From NCBI RefSeq assembly GCF_029626225.1, contig NZ_JARUBP010000001.1, positions 744,001 through 808,000 on the forward strand: a stretch of DNA of 64,000 bases, written 5' to 3'. Positions 43,783-51,278 of this stretch are shown piece after piece (the stretch's first letter is position 1; every line of letters starts with the position of its first letter). Origin of the DNA: Asanoa sp. WMMD1127. Its GTDB lineage: Bacteria; Actinomycetota; Actinomycetes; Mycobacteriales; Micromonosporaceae. The notes beneath the pieces are model-generated. The model had not been told where the DNA came from and did no database searches. It was given only the letters and a program-made list of their open reading frames with translations. The position numbers and the translations under genes were made by a program.

Positions 43783-44364
43783 GTCCGACAGGTACTGCTG
43801 GTGGTAGTCCTCGGCGTAGTAGAAATCGGTGAGCTTGCCGATCTCCGTCGTGATGTCGCCGCGGCCCGTCCCTCGGACGATCGGGTTGAAGGCGTCCCGG
43901 GACGACTGGGCCGCGGCCAACTGCTCGTCCGTCGTCACATAGATCGCCGAGCGGTACTGGGTGCCGACGTCGTTGCCCTGGCGCATGCCCTGGGTCGGGT
44001 CGTGGTTCTCCCAGAAGACCTTGAGCAGGTCCTCGTACGCGATCCGACTCGGGTCGTAGACCACCTGGACCACCTCGGTGTGGCCGGTGCCGCCGGAGCA
44101 GACCTCTTCGTAGGTGGGGTTGGGCGTCTGGCCGCCCGCGTAGCCGGCCGCCGTCGAGATCACGCCCGGCAGCGTCCAGAACAGGCGCTCGGCGCCCCAG
44201 AAACAGCCCATGCCGAAGACGGCGACCTGCGCGCCCGCGGGCCACGGCCCGGTCATCGGCGTGCCGAGCACGACGTGCTGGTCGGCGACCGGCATCCCGA
44301 GCGGGCGGCCCGGAAGCGCCGCACCCGGCGCTGGCAGGTCGTTCTTCATTCGACGCAGGAACAC
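43705..44364 (-). CDS. msrA: Peptide-methionine (S)-S-oxide reductase
   Basis: Repairs oxidised methionine. The 219-residue protein has the catalytic GCFWG motif (C54), the substrate motif [12 protein letters not shown], and resolving cysteines in [14 protein letters not shown] at the C-terminus. The N-terminal 45 residues before the domain are normal for actinobacterial MsrA. The GTG start has GAGGAG 7 nt upstream. Its 3' end has been duplicated 540 bp away. Confidence 0.95.
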   Translation of the reverse strand: MFLRRMKNDLPAPGAALPGRPLGMPVADQHVVLGTPMTGPWPAGAQVAVFGMGCFWGAERLFWTLPGVISTAAGYAGGQTPNPTYEEVCSGGTGHTEVVQVVYDPSRIAYEDLLKVFWENHDPTQGMRQGNDVGTQYRSAIYVTTDEQLAAAQSSRDAFNPIVRGTGRGDITTEIGKLTDFYYAEDYHQQYLSDSKNPYGYCNHGPNGMTCPVGVARTA

Positions 44365-44470
44365 GGTGGTACTCCTCTCGTTCCGCCATGTGTAACACCG
44401 CGACCATCGCGAGCCTTACCCGCGACGGCGAGGTCGGACCGGGTGCGACGAACGAGGAGGAAGGACAGAA

Positions 44471-44507
44471 CGAAGGGGCCCACCCAGGACGGAAATGGGC
44501 CCCTTCG
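44471..44507 (-). terminator. Terminator after the GH16 gene
   Basis: CGAAGGGGCCCA (44471-44482) and TGGGCCCCTTCG (44496-44507) are a perfect 12-bp stem with a 13-nt loop, 28 bp past the GH16 stop codon. On the minus strand the stem is followed by TTCTGTCCTTCC, a pyrimidine-rich tail. Confidence 0.85.
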
Positions 44508-44534
44508 TCCGAAGCGGTCGGGCGGGCAGCGGAT

Positions 44535-45782
44535 CTAGCTGCGCGACCACTTCTGGTTGGCACCGCCGGTGCAGTCCCAGATCTGCAGCCGGGTGCCGTT
44601 GGCCGAGCTCACCCCGGTGGCGTCCATGCACTTGTTGGACTGGGGGTTGCGGATCTCACCGGCGCTGTTGAGCGTCCAGCGCTGTGCCCCGCTGCCGTTG
44701 CAGTCCCAGATCTGCAGCTTGGCGCCGTTGGCCGTGGAGCCGCTCGGCACGTCGAGGCACTTGCCGAGCGCCCGCACGGAGCCGTCGGAGTTCCAGGTCC
44801 AGTTCTGCGCGTTGGTGCCGTTGCAGTCCCAGAGCTGCACCGCGGTGCCGTTGGCGGAGTTGGCGCCCGACACGTCGACGCACTTCCCGCCGTAGCCGGT
44901 GATCCGGTTGCCGCCGGTCGGTGGCGGGTTGGTCGGGCCGCCGCCGCCCGGGACCTCGTAGACGCGGACGTAGTCGACCGTCAGCGACTGCGGGAACTGC
45001 GTCGAACCGTCGGGGTAGCCGGGCCAGAGGCCGCCGACCGCGACGTTGAGGATCATGAAGAAGTTGTGGTCGAAGACCCAGCGGTCGCCGCCGAGGTCGG
45101 CCGGGGTGCGGCGCTGGTACTCGTTGCCGTCCACGTACCAGATGATCAGGTTGGGCGACCAGTCGACGGCGAAGGTGTGGAACGCGTCGGCGAACGCCCC
45201 GCCGATCGTGTAGCCGGCGCCGATGCCCTCGCCACCCGAGTAGCCCGGGCCGTGGATCGTGCCGTGCACCGTGTTGGGCTCACGGCCGATGTTCTCCATG
45301 ATGTCGATCTCGCCGCTGGTGGGCCAGTTGACCGGGGCGCCGAGCATCCAGAACGCCGGCCAGATGCCCTGACCGCGCGGGATCTTCATACGGGCCTCGA
45401 ACCGGCCGTACGTGCGGCTGAAGGTGCCGTTGGTCAGGATCCGGGCCGACGTGTACTGGCACGTGCCGTAGTGACACTGGAAGTTGGACGGGTTCTCCCG
45501 CCGGGCGGTGATCACCAGGTTGCCGGCGCCGTCCATGGCGGCGTTGCGCGTGCTGTTCGTGTAGTACTGCTGCTCGTTGTTGCCCCAGCCGCTGCCGCCG
45601 ATGTCGAAGCGCCACTTCGACGAGTCGACGGCGCTGCCGGCCGGTCCGTTGAACTCGTCGGACCAGACCAGCGGGCCGGGTGCTGGAGCCGCACTGGCGG
45701 GCCCGGCGAGCGGCACGGTCAAAGCCGTTGCCACCAGGAGGGCGCTCGCCGCCGCGGCGATCAAGGTGCGGGGACGGAGCAC
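44535..45782 (-). CDS. Secreted family 16 glycoside hydrolase with ricin-type lectin domain
   Basis: Expected to hydrolyse beta-1,3 (or mixed-link) glucans outside the cell. A signal peptide (about 1-32, ending AGPASAAPAPG) precedes a GH16 domain (about 38-280) with the catalytic motif GEIDIMENIG (nucleophile and acid/base glutamates). After a Gly/Pro linker comes a C-terminal beta-trefoil lectin domain (about 290-415) with QNWTW, QRWTL and QKWSRS, the three QXW repeats of CBM13. The GTG at 45782 is preferred, with TGAGG 8 nt upstream. A LacI-type palindrome lies 81 bp upstream. Confidence 0.93.
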   Translation of the reverse strand: MLRPRTLIAAAASALLVATALTVPLAGPASAAPAPGPLVWSDEFNGPAGSAVDSSKWRFDIGGSGWGNNEQQYYTNSTRNAAMDGAGNLVITARRENPSNFQCHYGTCQYTSARILTNGTFSRTYGRFEARMKIPRGQGIWPAFWMLGAPVNWPTSGEIDIMENIGREPNTVHGTIHGPGYSGGEGIGAGYTIGGAFADAFHTFAVDWSPNLIIWYVDGNEYQRRTPADLGGDRWVFDHNFFMILNVAVGGLWPGYPDGSTQFPQSLTVDYVRVYEVPGGGGPTNPPPTGGNRITGYGGKCVDVSGANSANGTAVQLWDCNGTNAQNWTWNSDGSVRALGKCLDVPSGSTANGAKLQIWDCNGSGAQRWTLNSAGEIRNPQSNKCMDATGVSSANGTRLQIWDCTGGANQKWSRS

Positions 45783-45862
45783 GACGATCACCTCATCAGC
45801 GCAAGAGAAAGAGACGGGCGTAACTATCTGGAAACCTGTCAGATAGACGAACGTCGTGTCAA

Positions 45863-45874
45863 GAGAGCGCTCTC
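45863..45874. promoter_or_regulatory. LacI/CebR-type operator upstream of the glucanase gene
   Basis: GAGAGCGCTCTC is a perfect 12-bp palindrome with the central AGCGCT of CebR-like and other LacI-family sugar repressor boxes of actinobacteria. It lies 81 bp upstream of the glucanase start and suggests induction by glucan or cello-oligosaccharides. No LacI gene is in the window. Confidence 0.65.
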
Positions 45875-45917
45875 GCAGAGGTGCCAGAATTTTCTGGCGA
45901 CCGGGACCGCCCGGGAA

Positions 45918-47594
45918 TCAGCCGTGCAGGCCGCCGGCCGCGACGTGGATGAAGACCGCGGACACCTCGTTGGCGTTGGCCAGCGTGTCGACGTAGCCGT
46001 CGGCCGGCTCGAGCGCCTTCTCGAGCGCCGCCGACGAGTCCTTCGTCTCTTCGCCGTCACCGAAGACGACCACGCTGAGGCTCACCGGGCGCTCGTCGTC
46101 GTGGGCCGCCTTGAGCTCGGCGCTCAGGGCCGGCAGGTCCAGCTTCGAGTCGCTGTCCTCGTTGCGCCCGTCGGTGAAGATCAATACCCGATTGGGTACG
46201 TCCTTACGGGCGTTGTCCTGCGCGCTCTTGTACGCGGCGAGGATCGTCTCGTAGAGCCCCGTACCGCCGGAACGGGTCGTCAGCTGCTTGCAGGCCTCGA
46301 GCGTCCGCTCCCGGTGCGACGGGGTCAGCGACTCCGCCGGCAGCACCTCGCGGTAGTCCCGCGGCGGGTCGAGCTGCACCCCGAACTCCCAGAGGCCGAG
46401 CCGGCTGTCGTCGGGGAGCAGGTTCTCCAGTTCCTGGCATCCGTCGGCGACGAGCTCCATCAGCGAACGGTTGGAGCCCGGCGCGGGGTCGTTCATGGAG
46501 CCCGACACGTCGACCACCACCAGGAGGTCGGTCTGCCGGTCCTCGGAGTACCAGGTGGCCAGCACGTGGTCGACGTGGTGCGCGCCGAGGAACGGCATCA
46601 TCTCGGCGGCCAGCAACGGCAGCTGCTCGGCGCCCGGCGGTGGCTCCTCGGGCTCGCCGGAGCGCGCGGTGCGCAACCCGGCCGCGGCGATCGCGTCGAC
46701 GCCCTCGGGCCCGGCGAGCGCGTCGAGCAGCCGGCTGAGCCCGGCGGCCCGCTCCTCGTCGGCCAGTGCGGCGTTGGTCGGGAACCAGGTGTAGCGCAGC
46801 GCCACCCGCCAGTCCTTGCCGGCCAGCACCGCACCGTCCTTGCGGAGCTTGCCCAGCTGCGGGACCAGCGCGTACTCCGGGATCAGCCCGACCTCGCCCG
46901 GGTTCTCGGGCAGCGCGATGCCGCCGCCGCGAATCGTGCGGGACTTCGCGTAGGCCCGGGACAGCACCTGGGCCGACGCGTCCATGCCCGCCTGGTCCCA
47001 GACGGTCTCGGCCATCGAACCCGCACCGACCATGCCGTCGCCGGACGTGCCGGGCTCGCGGATCACCATCTTCACGGTCGCGTCGGTGTCGAGCAGGGTG
47101 GCCAGCGCGAGCCACGAGTCGCCGGCGGAGCGCAGCTTCGCGGCGGTCGCCCCGTCGGTGACCATGTAGATCGGGCTGTCGGCGACGACGGTGCCCGCCC
47201 CGCCGGTGCCGATGGTGTTCTCCGGGCCGAGCCGGGCCAGGTCGAGCGTCGGCGCCGTGCCCACCCACGACGTGTCGTCGGGGATCCACAGGTCGGCGCC
47301 GGTCTGCCGGACCGTGTCGGGGGCGGCGCGGCCGTCGGCGATGACGATGTCCATCCGGACGCACTCGTCGCCGTCGGCCAGCTTCGGCGCCATCGCGGTC
47401 AGCACCGGCGCGAACGACGAGGCGGTGACCACCTTCAGCTTCTTGCCGCACGGTGACCCACCGCCCGAGAGCGCCGACCAGCCGTCGCTGCGGACGACGA
47501 CGATCCCGGCGGCGACCAGGGCCGGCAAGCCGAACAGCAGGAAGGTGAGCACGGTCCAGCGGACGACCCCGGAGCGGGCCGCGTGCTTACCCAT
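45918..47594 (-). CDS. Membrane-anchored substrate-binding/VWA-domain protein
   Basis: A 558-residue protein with an N-terminal membrane anchor or signal (about 12-34). It then has a periplasmic-binding-protein-like domain (SGGGSPCGKKLKVVTASSF to about residue 310) and a C-terminal von Willebrand A domain (about 345-555) with the MIDAS motif DVSGSMN and IFTDGRNEDSDSK. It is probably an extracytoplasmic protein involved in binding or assembly; partner unknown. The ATG at 47594 has AGGA 7 nt upstream. A small GCCAGA/TCTGGC hairpin (45883-45898) follows its stop. Confidence 0.88.
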   Translation of the reverse strand: MGKHAARSGVVRWTVLTFLLFGLPALVAAGIVVVRSDGWSALSGGGSPCGKKLKVVTASSFAPVLTAMAPKLADGDECVRMDIVIADGRAAPDTVRQTGADLWIPDDTSWVGTAPTLDLARLGPENTIGTGGAGTVVADSPIYMVTDGATAAKLRSAGDSWLALATLLDTDATVKMVIREPGTSGDGMVGAGSMAETVWDQAGMDASAQVLSRAYAKSRTIRGGGIALPENPGEVGLIPEYALVPQLGKLRKDGAVLAGKDWRVALRYTWFPTNAALADEERAAGLSRLLDALAGPEGVDAIAAAGLRTARSGEPEEPPPGAEQLPLLAAEMMPFLGAHHVDHVLATWYSEDRQTDLLVVVDVSGSMNDPAPGSNRSLMELVADGCQELENLLPDDSRLGLWEFGVQLDPPRDYREVLPAESLTPSHRERTLEACKQLTTRSGGTGLYETILAAYKSAQDNARKDVPNRVLIFTDGRNEDSDSKLDLPALSAELKAAHDDERPVSLSVVVFGDGEETKDSSAALEKALEPADGYVDTLANANEVSAVFIHVAAGGLHG

Positions 47595-47717
47595 CACGTT
47601 GTCCTATCCCCCCTCGACCGCGGCCCGGACCGTCCCCCAACGCCGGCCACTCACGCCGCTACCCGCGGTTACTGCTCACATTTGATCTTTATTCCTGCGC
47701 TAAAAGTGGCATATGAC

Positions 47718-47760
47718 CCAGAAAAAACCGTTGCTGCGCACCTCGTCGCGTGGATAGCGT
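47718..47760 (+). promoter_or_regulatory. Candidate WhiB7-type promoter of the GNAT leader
   Basis: TTGCTG (47731-47736) and TAGCGT (47755-47760), 18 bp apart, can serve as -35 and -10. An A6 tract (47722-47727) lies 3 bp before the -35, in an otherwise GC-rich region. An AT-rich element immediately upstream of the -35 is the recognition mark for WhiB7-dependent promoters of drug-resistance genes. This assignment is inference from spacing and composition. Confidence 0.45.
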
Positions 47761-47772
47761 GGCCATACACGG

Positions 47773-47962
47773 GAAAGGAGGTGGTCCAGCTTTGTATAGC
47801 ACTGGGACTCGTGAGGTGGCTGCCCGCTAGCCGCTGTCCTTGACAGTTTCCGTTCGTCGAGACCGTGTGGCAGCGGCGCGGCGAAACTCAAGCAGCCACC
47901 CGACCCCCGAGGTGCCGGCCCAGTCCACCGGCCCGTGCGCGCACGGTATGCCTCGGGGGTCG
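47773..47962 (+). promoter_or_regulatory. Attenuator-like leader RNA of the GNAT gene
   Basis: The elements in order are: an extended Shine-Dalgarno (47773-47790) that pairs with 18 nt of the 16S 3' end, allowing one G-U; a 12-codon uORF (47792-47830); GGTGGCTGC (47815-47823, inside the uORF), which is complementary to GCAGCCACC (47892-47900); an inner stem GCCGCTG (47830-47836)/CAGCGGC (47871-47877); and a perfect 12-bp terminator stem CGACCCCCGAGG (47901-47912)/CCTCGGGGGTCG (47951-47962). Ribosome position on the uORF could decide which stems form and so whether the GNAT gene is transcribed. Confidence 0.65.
47792..47830 (+). CDS. Leader peptide uORF (12 codons)
   Basis: TTG start, then YSTGTREVAAR and TAG. 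The AGGAGG core lies 10 nt upstream within an unusually long anti-Shine-Dalgarno match. The sequence has no run of one amino acid as in amino-acid attenuators, so drug-dependent stalling is more plausible than amino-acid starvation. No protein function is expected beyond controlling the leader structure. Confidence 0.6.
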   Translation: MYSTGTREVAAR

Positions 47963-48065
47963 AACCCTTTCTGGACCAGATTCTCCGGCAAAATAGCGAT
48001 CCGTACGGACGACCGACTTCGAACCGATCAGACAATCGGCTGACAGCCGTTATGGAGCCATTTCC

Positions 48066-48593
48066 GTGACGCTATCGCTACGGCTCGCACAGGCGACCGA
48101 CATCGACGCCATTGGCGCTCTCCACTACGACTCCCGGATTGCCGCCTATCGCGACTTCGTGCCGATTGCGGGGCTCCGGGGGCTCGCGCCGGAATCGTTG
48201 GCGGCGTGGTGGCGAGAACGATTCGCGTACGAGGCGGAAACGCACCGCCTGACGGTTGCGGAAAGCGACGGTCGACTGGTCGGCTTCAGCTACGTCGGCC
48301 CGGAGGAGGAGCACGAGGCCGGCGTCGGTCAGCTGTACGCGATCCACCTCGACCCGGCGGCGCAGGGGCGCGGGTTCGGCCGGCGGCTGATGAGCGACGC
48401 GCTGGCCACGATCGACCGCAACGGCTGGCGGCGGGCCGTGCTGTGGGTGCTCGAGGGCAACGCGCACGCCCGGCGCTTCTACGAGCGGGGCGGCTGGCGG
48501 CCCGACGGCCGCGAACGCGAGGAGTTGATGGGCGCGGCTCCCACCCGCCAGCTCCGCTATGTGCGGGAAAGCTGGCTGGGCGAGAGTGCGTGA
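48066..48593 (+). CDS. GNAT-family N-acetyltransferase
   Basis: A 175-residue acetyl-CoA-dependent acetyltransferase. The cofactor motif reads LYAIHLDPAAQGRGFGRRLM, followed by the C-terminal NAHARRFYERGGWRPDG typical of the fold. The GTG at 48066 has GGAG 8 nt upstream. It is preceded by a candidate WhiB7-type promoter and attenuator leader, which suggests a drug-modifying or stress role; the acetyl acceptor cannot be read from sequence. Confidence 0.93.
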   Translation: MTLSLRLAQATDIDAIGALHYDSRIAAYRDFVPIAGLRGLAPESLAAWWRERFAYEAETHRLTVAESDGRLVGFSYVGPEEEHEAGVGQLYAIHLDPAAQGRGFGRRLMSDALATIDRNGWRRAVLWVLEGNAHARRFYERGGWRPDGREREELMGAAPTRQLRYVRESWLGESA

Positions 48594-48780
48594 CCGAGAT
48601 ATGCGGGGGAACCGATTGGTCACGCACCCTCGCCCGCCGTACCCAACCGCTGCCGGTGATGCCTGGCCGGAGGCACCGTGACCGACGGAGGCTAGTCGGT
48701 CCGGACCGCGGGTGGGTGTTCGCGGGATGCCGCTGTGCTGGCGGAGCACGCGGCGGTCACCGCTGTGGGGAGGTCTTCAG

Positions 48781-49080
48781 TTAGGTGACGGCGACCCGCC
48801 GGCGACCCGCGCGGGCGACCACGCGAACGCTGTTGAGGTCGTGCCGTGCTGTCCAGCCCTCACGCCAGGAGCGACGGGATGCCGCCATGGCGTGCTCGGC
48901 GACGCGCCGGGAGTGGCAGGGCCAGGCCCCACCGCATCCGTCGCAGCCACCGTCGCGGCCGGGTCGTGCGTGCCGCCCGAGAATGTCCCGGGCGTCTTGC
49001 CAGAGGAGCCGGTCGACGACATCGTCCGGCGCGGTTTCGCGGGCCGGGTCGGTCCGCACGGTATGGTCGACGCTGACCAC
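48781..49080 (-). CDS. Small cysteine-motif protein, uncharacterised
   Basis: A 99-residue protein that looks genuinely coding: LLWQDARDILGRHARPGRDGG, CDGCGGAWPCHSRR, then WREGWTARHDLNSVRVV. The C-X2-C...C plus H pattern may bind zinc. The GTG start has GGGGGA upstream. It is divergent from the aminotransferase gene. I know of similar conserved hypothetical proteins in Micromonosporaceae but no function. Confidence 0.7.
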   Translation of the reverse strand: MVSVDHTVRTDPARETAPDDVVDRLLWQDARDILGRHARPGRDGGCDGCGGAWPCHSRRVAEHAMAASRRSWREGWTARHDLNSVRVVARAGRRRVAVT

Positions 49081-49244
49081 GATCGGTCCCCCTTGTTCGC
49101 GGCGGCCCGCCGGCCGCCGTACGCATATGGAACCGTCTCTCGGTCGCCCGCAATCGGACAGTCTGTGCGACTTCCCGGATTAATCCGGTTTGTAAGGGCT
49201 GGCATTCCCGTCCGCAAAGCCGTAACGGCCTCACATAATGAGCC

Positions 49245-50984
49245 ATGGGTACGGGTGAGCCGCCGCTCCTCCGCCTGATCCGCGAAGGCGTCATCGGCGA
49301 TGACCAGGTGATGTGGGGTCCCTACGGGCCGCGCCGGGTCACCTATGCCGACTACACCGCCTCGGGCCGGGCGCTCACCTTCGTCGAGGACTTCATCCGG
49401 CACGAGGTGCTGCCCCGCTACGCCAACACGCACACCGAGTCGTCCGGCACCGGGCGGCAGACCACCCGGCTGCGCGAGGACGCCCGGGCGCTGATCCGCG
49501 AGACGGTGGGCGGCGACGACGACACCGTCGTGATCTTCGCCGGCTCGGGCGCGACCGGCGCGATCGACAAGCTGATCCGCATCCTCGGCATCCGGATCCC
49601 GGCGGAGCTCGACGACCGCTACGGGCTGCGGGCCCAGATCCCGCCCGAACGCCGGCCGGTGGTCTTCATCGGCCCCTACGAGCACCACTCCAACGAGCTG
49701 CCCTGGCGGGAGTCGATCGCCGACGTGGTGGTCGTGCCGGAGGACGCCGACGGCCACGTCGACTGCGCCGCGCTCGCCGCCGAACTGGTGCGCCACGCCG
49801 ACCGGCCGATCAAGATCGGGTCGTTCTCGGCCGCCTCCAACGTCACCGGGATCATCACCGACGCCGCCGCGATCTCCGCCCTGTTGCACGAGCACGGCGC
49901 GCTGGCCTGCTGGGACTACGCCGCCGCCGGCCCGTACGTCGACATCGACATGGCCGGCAAGGACGCCATCTTCCTGTCGCCGCACAAGTTCGTCGGCGGC
50001 CCTGGCACACCCGGCGTGCTGGTCGTGCGCCGCCACCTGCTGCGCAACCGCGTGCCGACCGTCCCCGGCGGCGGCACCGTCGACTACGTCAACGCGGTCG
50101 AGCACCACTACCTGCGCGATCCGGCCCACCGCGAGGAGGGCGGCACCCCGGCAATCGTCGAGTCCATCCGGGCGGGCCTGGTGTTCGCGCTCAAGCGGGC
50201 GGTCGGCACCGAGCTGATCCGGGCCCAGGAGGAGCGGTTCCGGCGGCTCGCGATGGACGCCTGGGCGGCGAACCCGGCCATCGAGGTGCTCGGCAACCCG
50301 CGCGCCGACCGGCTCTCGATCCTGTCGTTCGTGGTGCGCCGGCCGGGCGGCCGCTACCTGCACCACAACTTCGTGGTCGCGCTGCTCAACGACCTGTTCG
50401 GCATCCAGTCCAGGGGCGGTTGCTCGTGCGCCGGCCCGTACGGCCATCGCCTGCTCGGCATCGACCTCGACCACTCGCACCGCTTCGAGCGCGAGGTGAT
50501 GGCCGGCCGCGAGGGCATCAAGCCAGGATGGGTACGGGTCAGCTTCAACTACTTCCTCACCGACGCCGTCTGCCGCTACATCGTCGAGGCGGTGGACCTC
50601 GTCGCCCGCGACGGCTGGAAGCTGCTCCCGGACTACCGGTTCGACCCCTATTCCGGGCTCTGGCGGCACCATCGCGGGCTGGCCGAGCCGGCGCTGCGAC
50701 TGACCGGCCTCACCTTCGACGCGGGCGGCGTCCGCTGGACCGACGCGGCGCCCGCCGCACGCGCCACCGAGGACGTGCTGCCCGGCTACCTGACCACGGC
50801 CAAAACGATCATGCAGGGGTACGACGGCAGCGGCTGCTCCGAGGGCGGAGCCGCCGTCTCCCCCGGCTTCGAGGCGCTGCGCTGGTTCGACCTGCCCGCC
50901 GTCTGCCTCGCGCCGGCCGGGCCCGCGCCGGCCGAACCCGAGCCGGCTGTGGCGGCGCTGGCCGGGCCTGAGCCGACCGCGTAG
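49245..50984 (+). CDS. Class V aminotransferase / cysteine-desulfurase-fold protein
   Basis: A 579-residue fold-type I PLP enzyme. It has TYADYTASGRALTFVEDF, GSGATGAIDKLI and the PLP-lysine region FLSPHKFVGGPGTPGVLV. A cysteine-rich loop RGGCSCAGPYGH could supply a SufS-like active-site cysteine. The length exceeds SufS/Csd (about 410) because of a roughly 110-residue C-terminal extension. The last 15-20 residues, rich in Ala/Pro/Glu (PAEPEPAVAALAGPEPTA), lie in the first unit of a 60-bp tandem repeat. Substrate unknown. Confidence 0.88.
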   Translation: MGTGEPPLLRLIREGVIGDDQVMWGPYGPRRVTYADYTASGRALTFVEDFIRHEVLPRYANTHTESSGTGRQTTRLREDARALIRETVGGDDDTVVIFAGSGATGAIDKLIRILGIRIPAELDDRYGLRAQIPPERRPVVFIGPYEHHSNELPWRESIADVVVVPEDADGHVDCAALAAELVRHADRPIKIGSFSAASNVTGIITDAAAISALLHEHGALACWDYAAAGPYVDIDMAGKDAIFLSPHKFVGGPGTPGVLVVRRHLLRNRVPTVPGGGTVDYVNAVEHHYLRDPAHREEGGTPAIVESIRAGLVFALKRAVGTELIRAQEERFRRLAMDAWAANPAIEVLGNPRADRLSILSFVVRRPGGRYLHHNFVVALLNDLFGIQSRGGCSCAGPYGHRLLGIDLDHSHRFEREVMAGREGIKPGWVRVSFNYFLTDAVCRYIVEAVDLVARDGWKLLPDYRFDPYSGLWRHHRGLAEPALRLTGLTFDAGGVRWTDAAPAARATEDVLPGYLTTAKTIMQGYDGSGCSEGGAAVSPGFEALRWFDLPAVCLAPAGPAPAEPEPAVAALAGPEPTA

Positions 50985-51180
50985 GCGCGCGCCAAAACCG
51001 CGCCGGCTAGGCCGGCGCCGGCCAGGCCCGAGCCCACCGCGTAGGCGCGCGCCGAAGCCGAGCCGGCTAGGCCGGCGCCGGCCAGGCCCGAGCCCACCGC
51101 GTAGGCGCGCGCCGAAGCCGAGCCGCGGCTGGGCCGGCGCTGGCCGCGCCTGAGCCCACCCGGGTAGCGGGCCGAAGCCG
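50941..51180. repeat. 60-bp tandem repeat, four copies, overlapping a stop codon
   Basis: Copies at 50941-51000, 51001-51060, 51061-51120 and 51121-51180 share an exact 60-bp period; the second and third differ at one base, the outer two are more diverged. Each of the first three includes CCGCGTAGGCGCGCGCC. The TAG in copy 1 is the stop codon of the aminotransferase gene; copies 2-4 are downstream of it, in the 294-bp gap before the protease gene. Confidence 0.95.
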
Positions 51181-51278
51181 AGCCGGTGCTGGCCGGCGCG
51201 CCGGGCCCGGGCGCGGCGAGCCGTTCGCTCTGAGCGAATCCGCGCGATCGGCGGCATCACCGCCGGTGACCGCGTGTT

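Noticed and set aside
47773-47790. Piece of a 16S rRNA gene (antisense match)
   Set aside because: The match is limited to 18 nt at the anti-Shine-Dalgarno end and continues into unrelated sequence; a translation signal explains it better.
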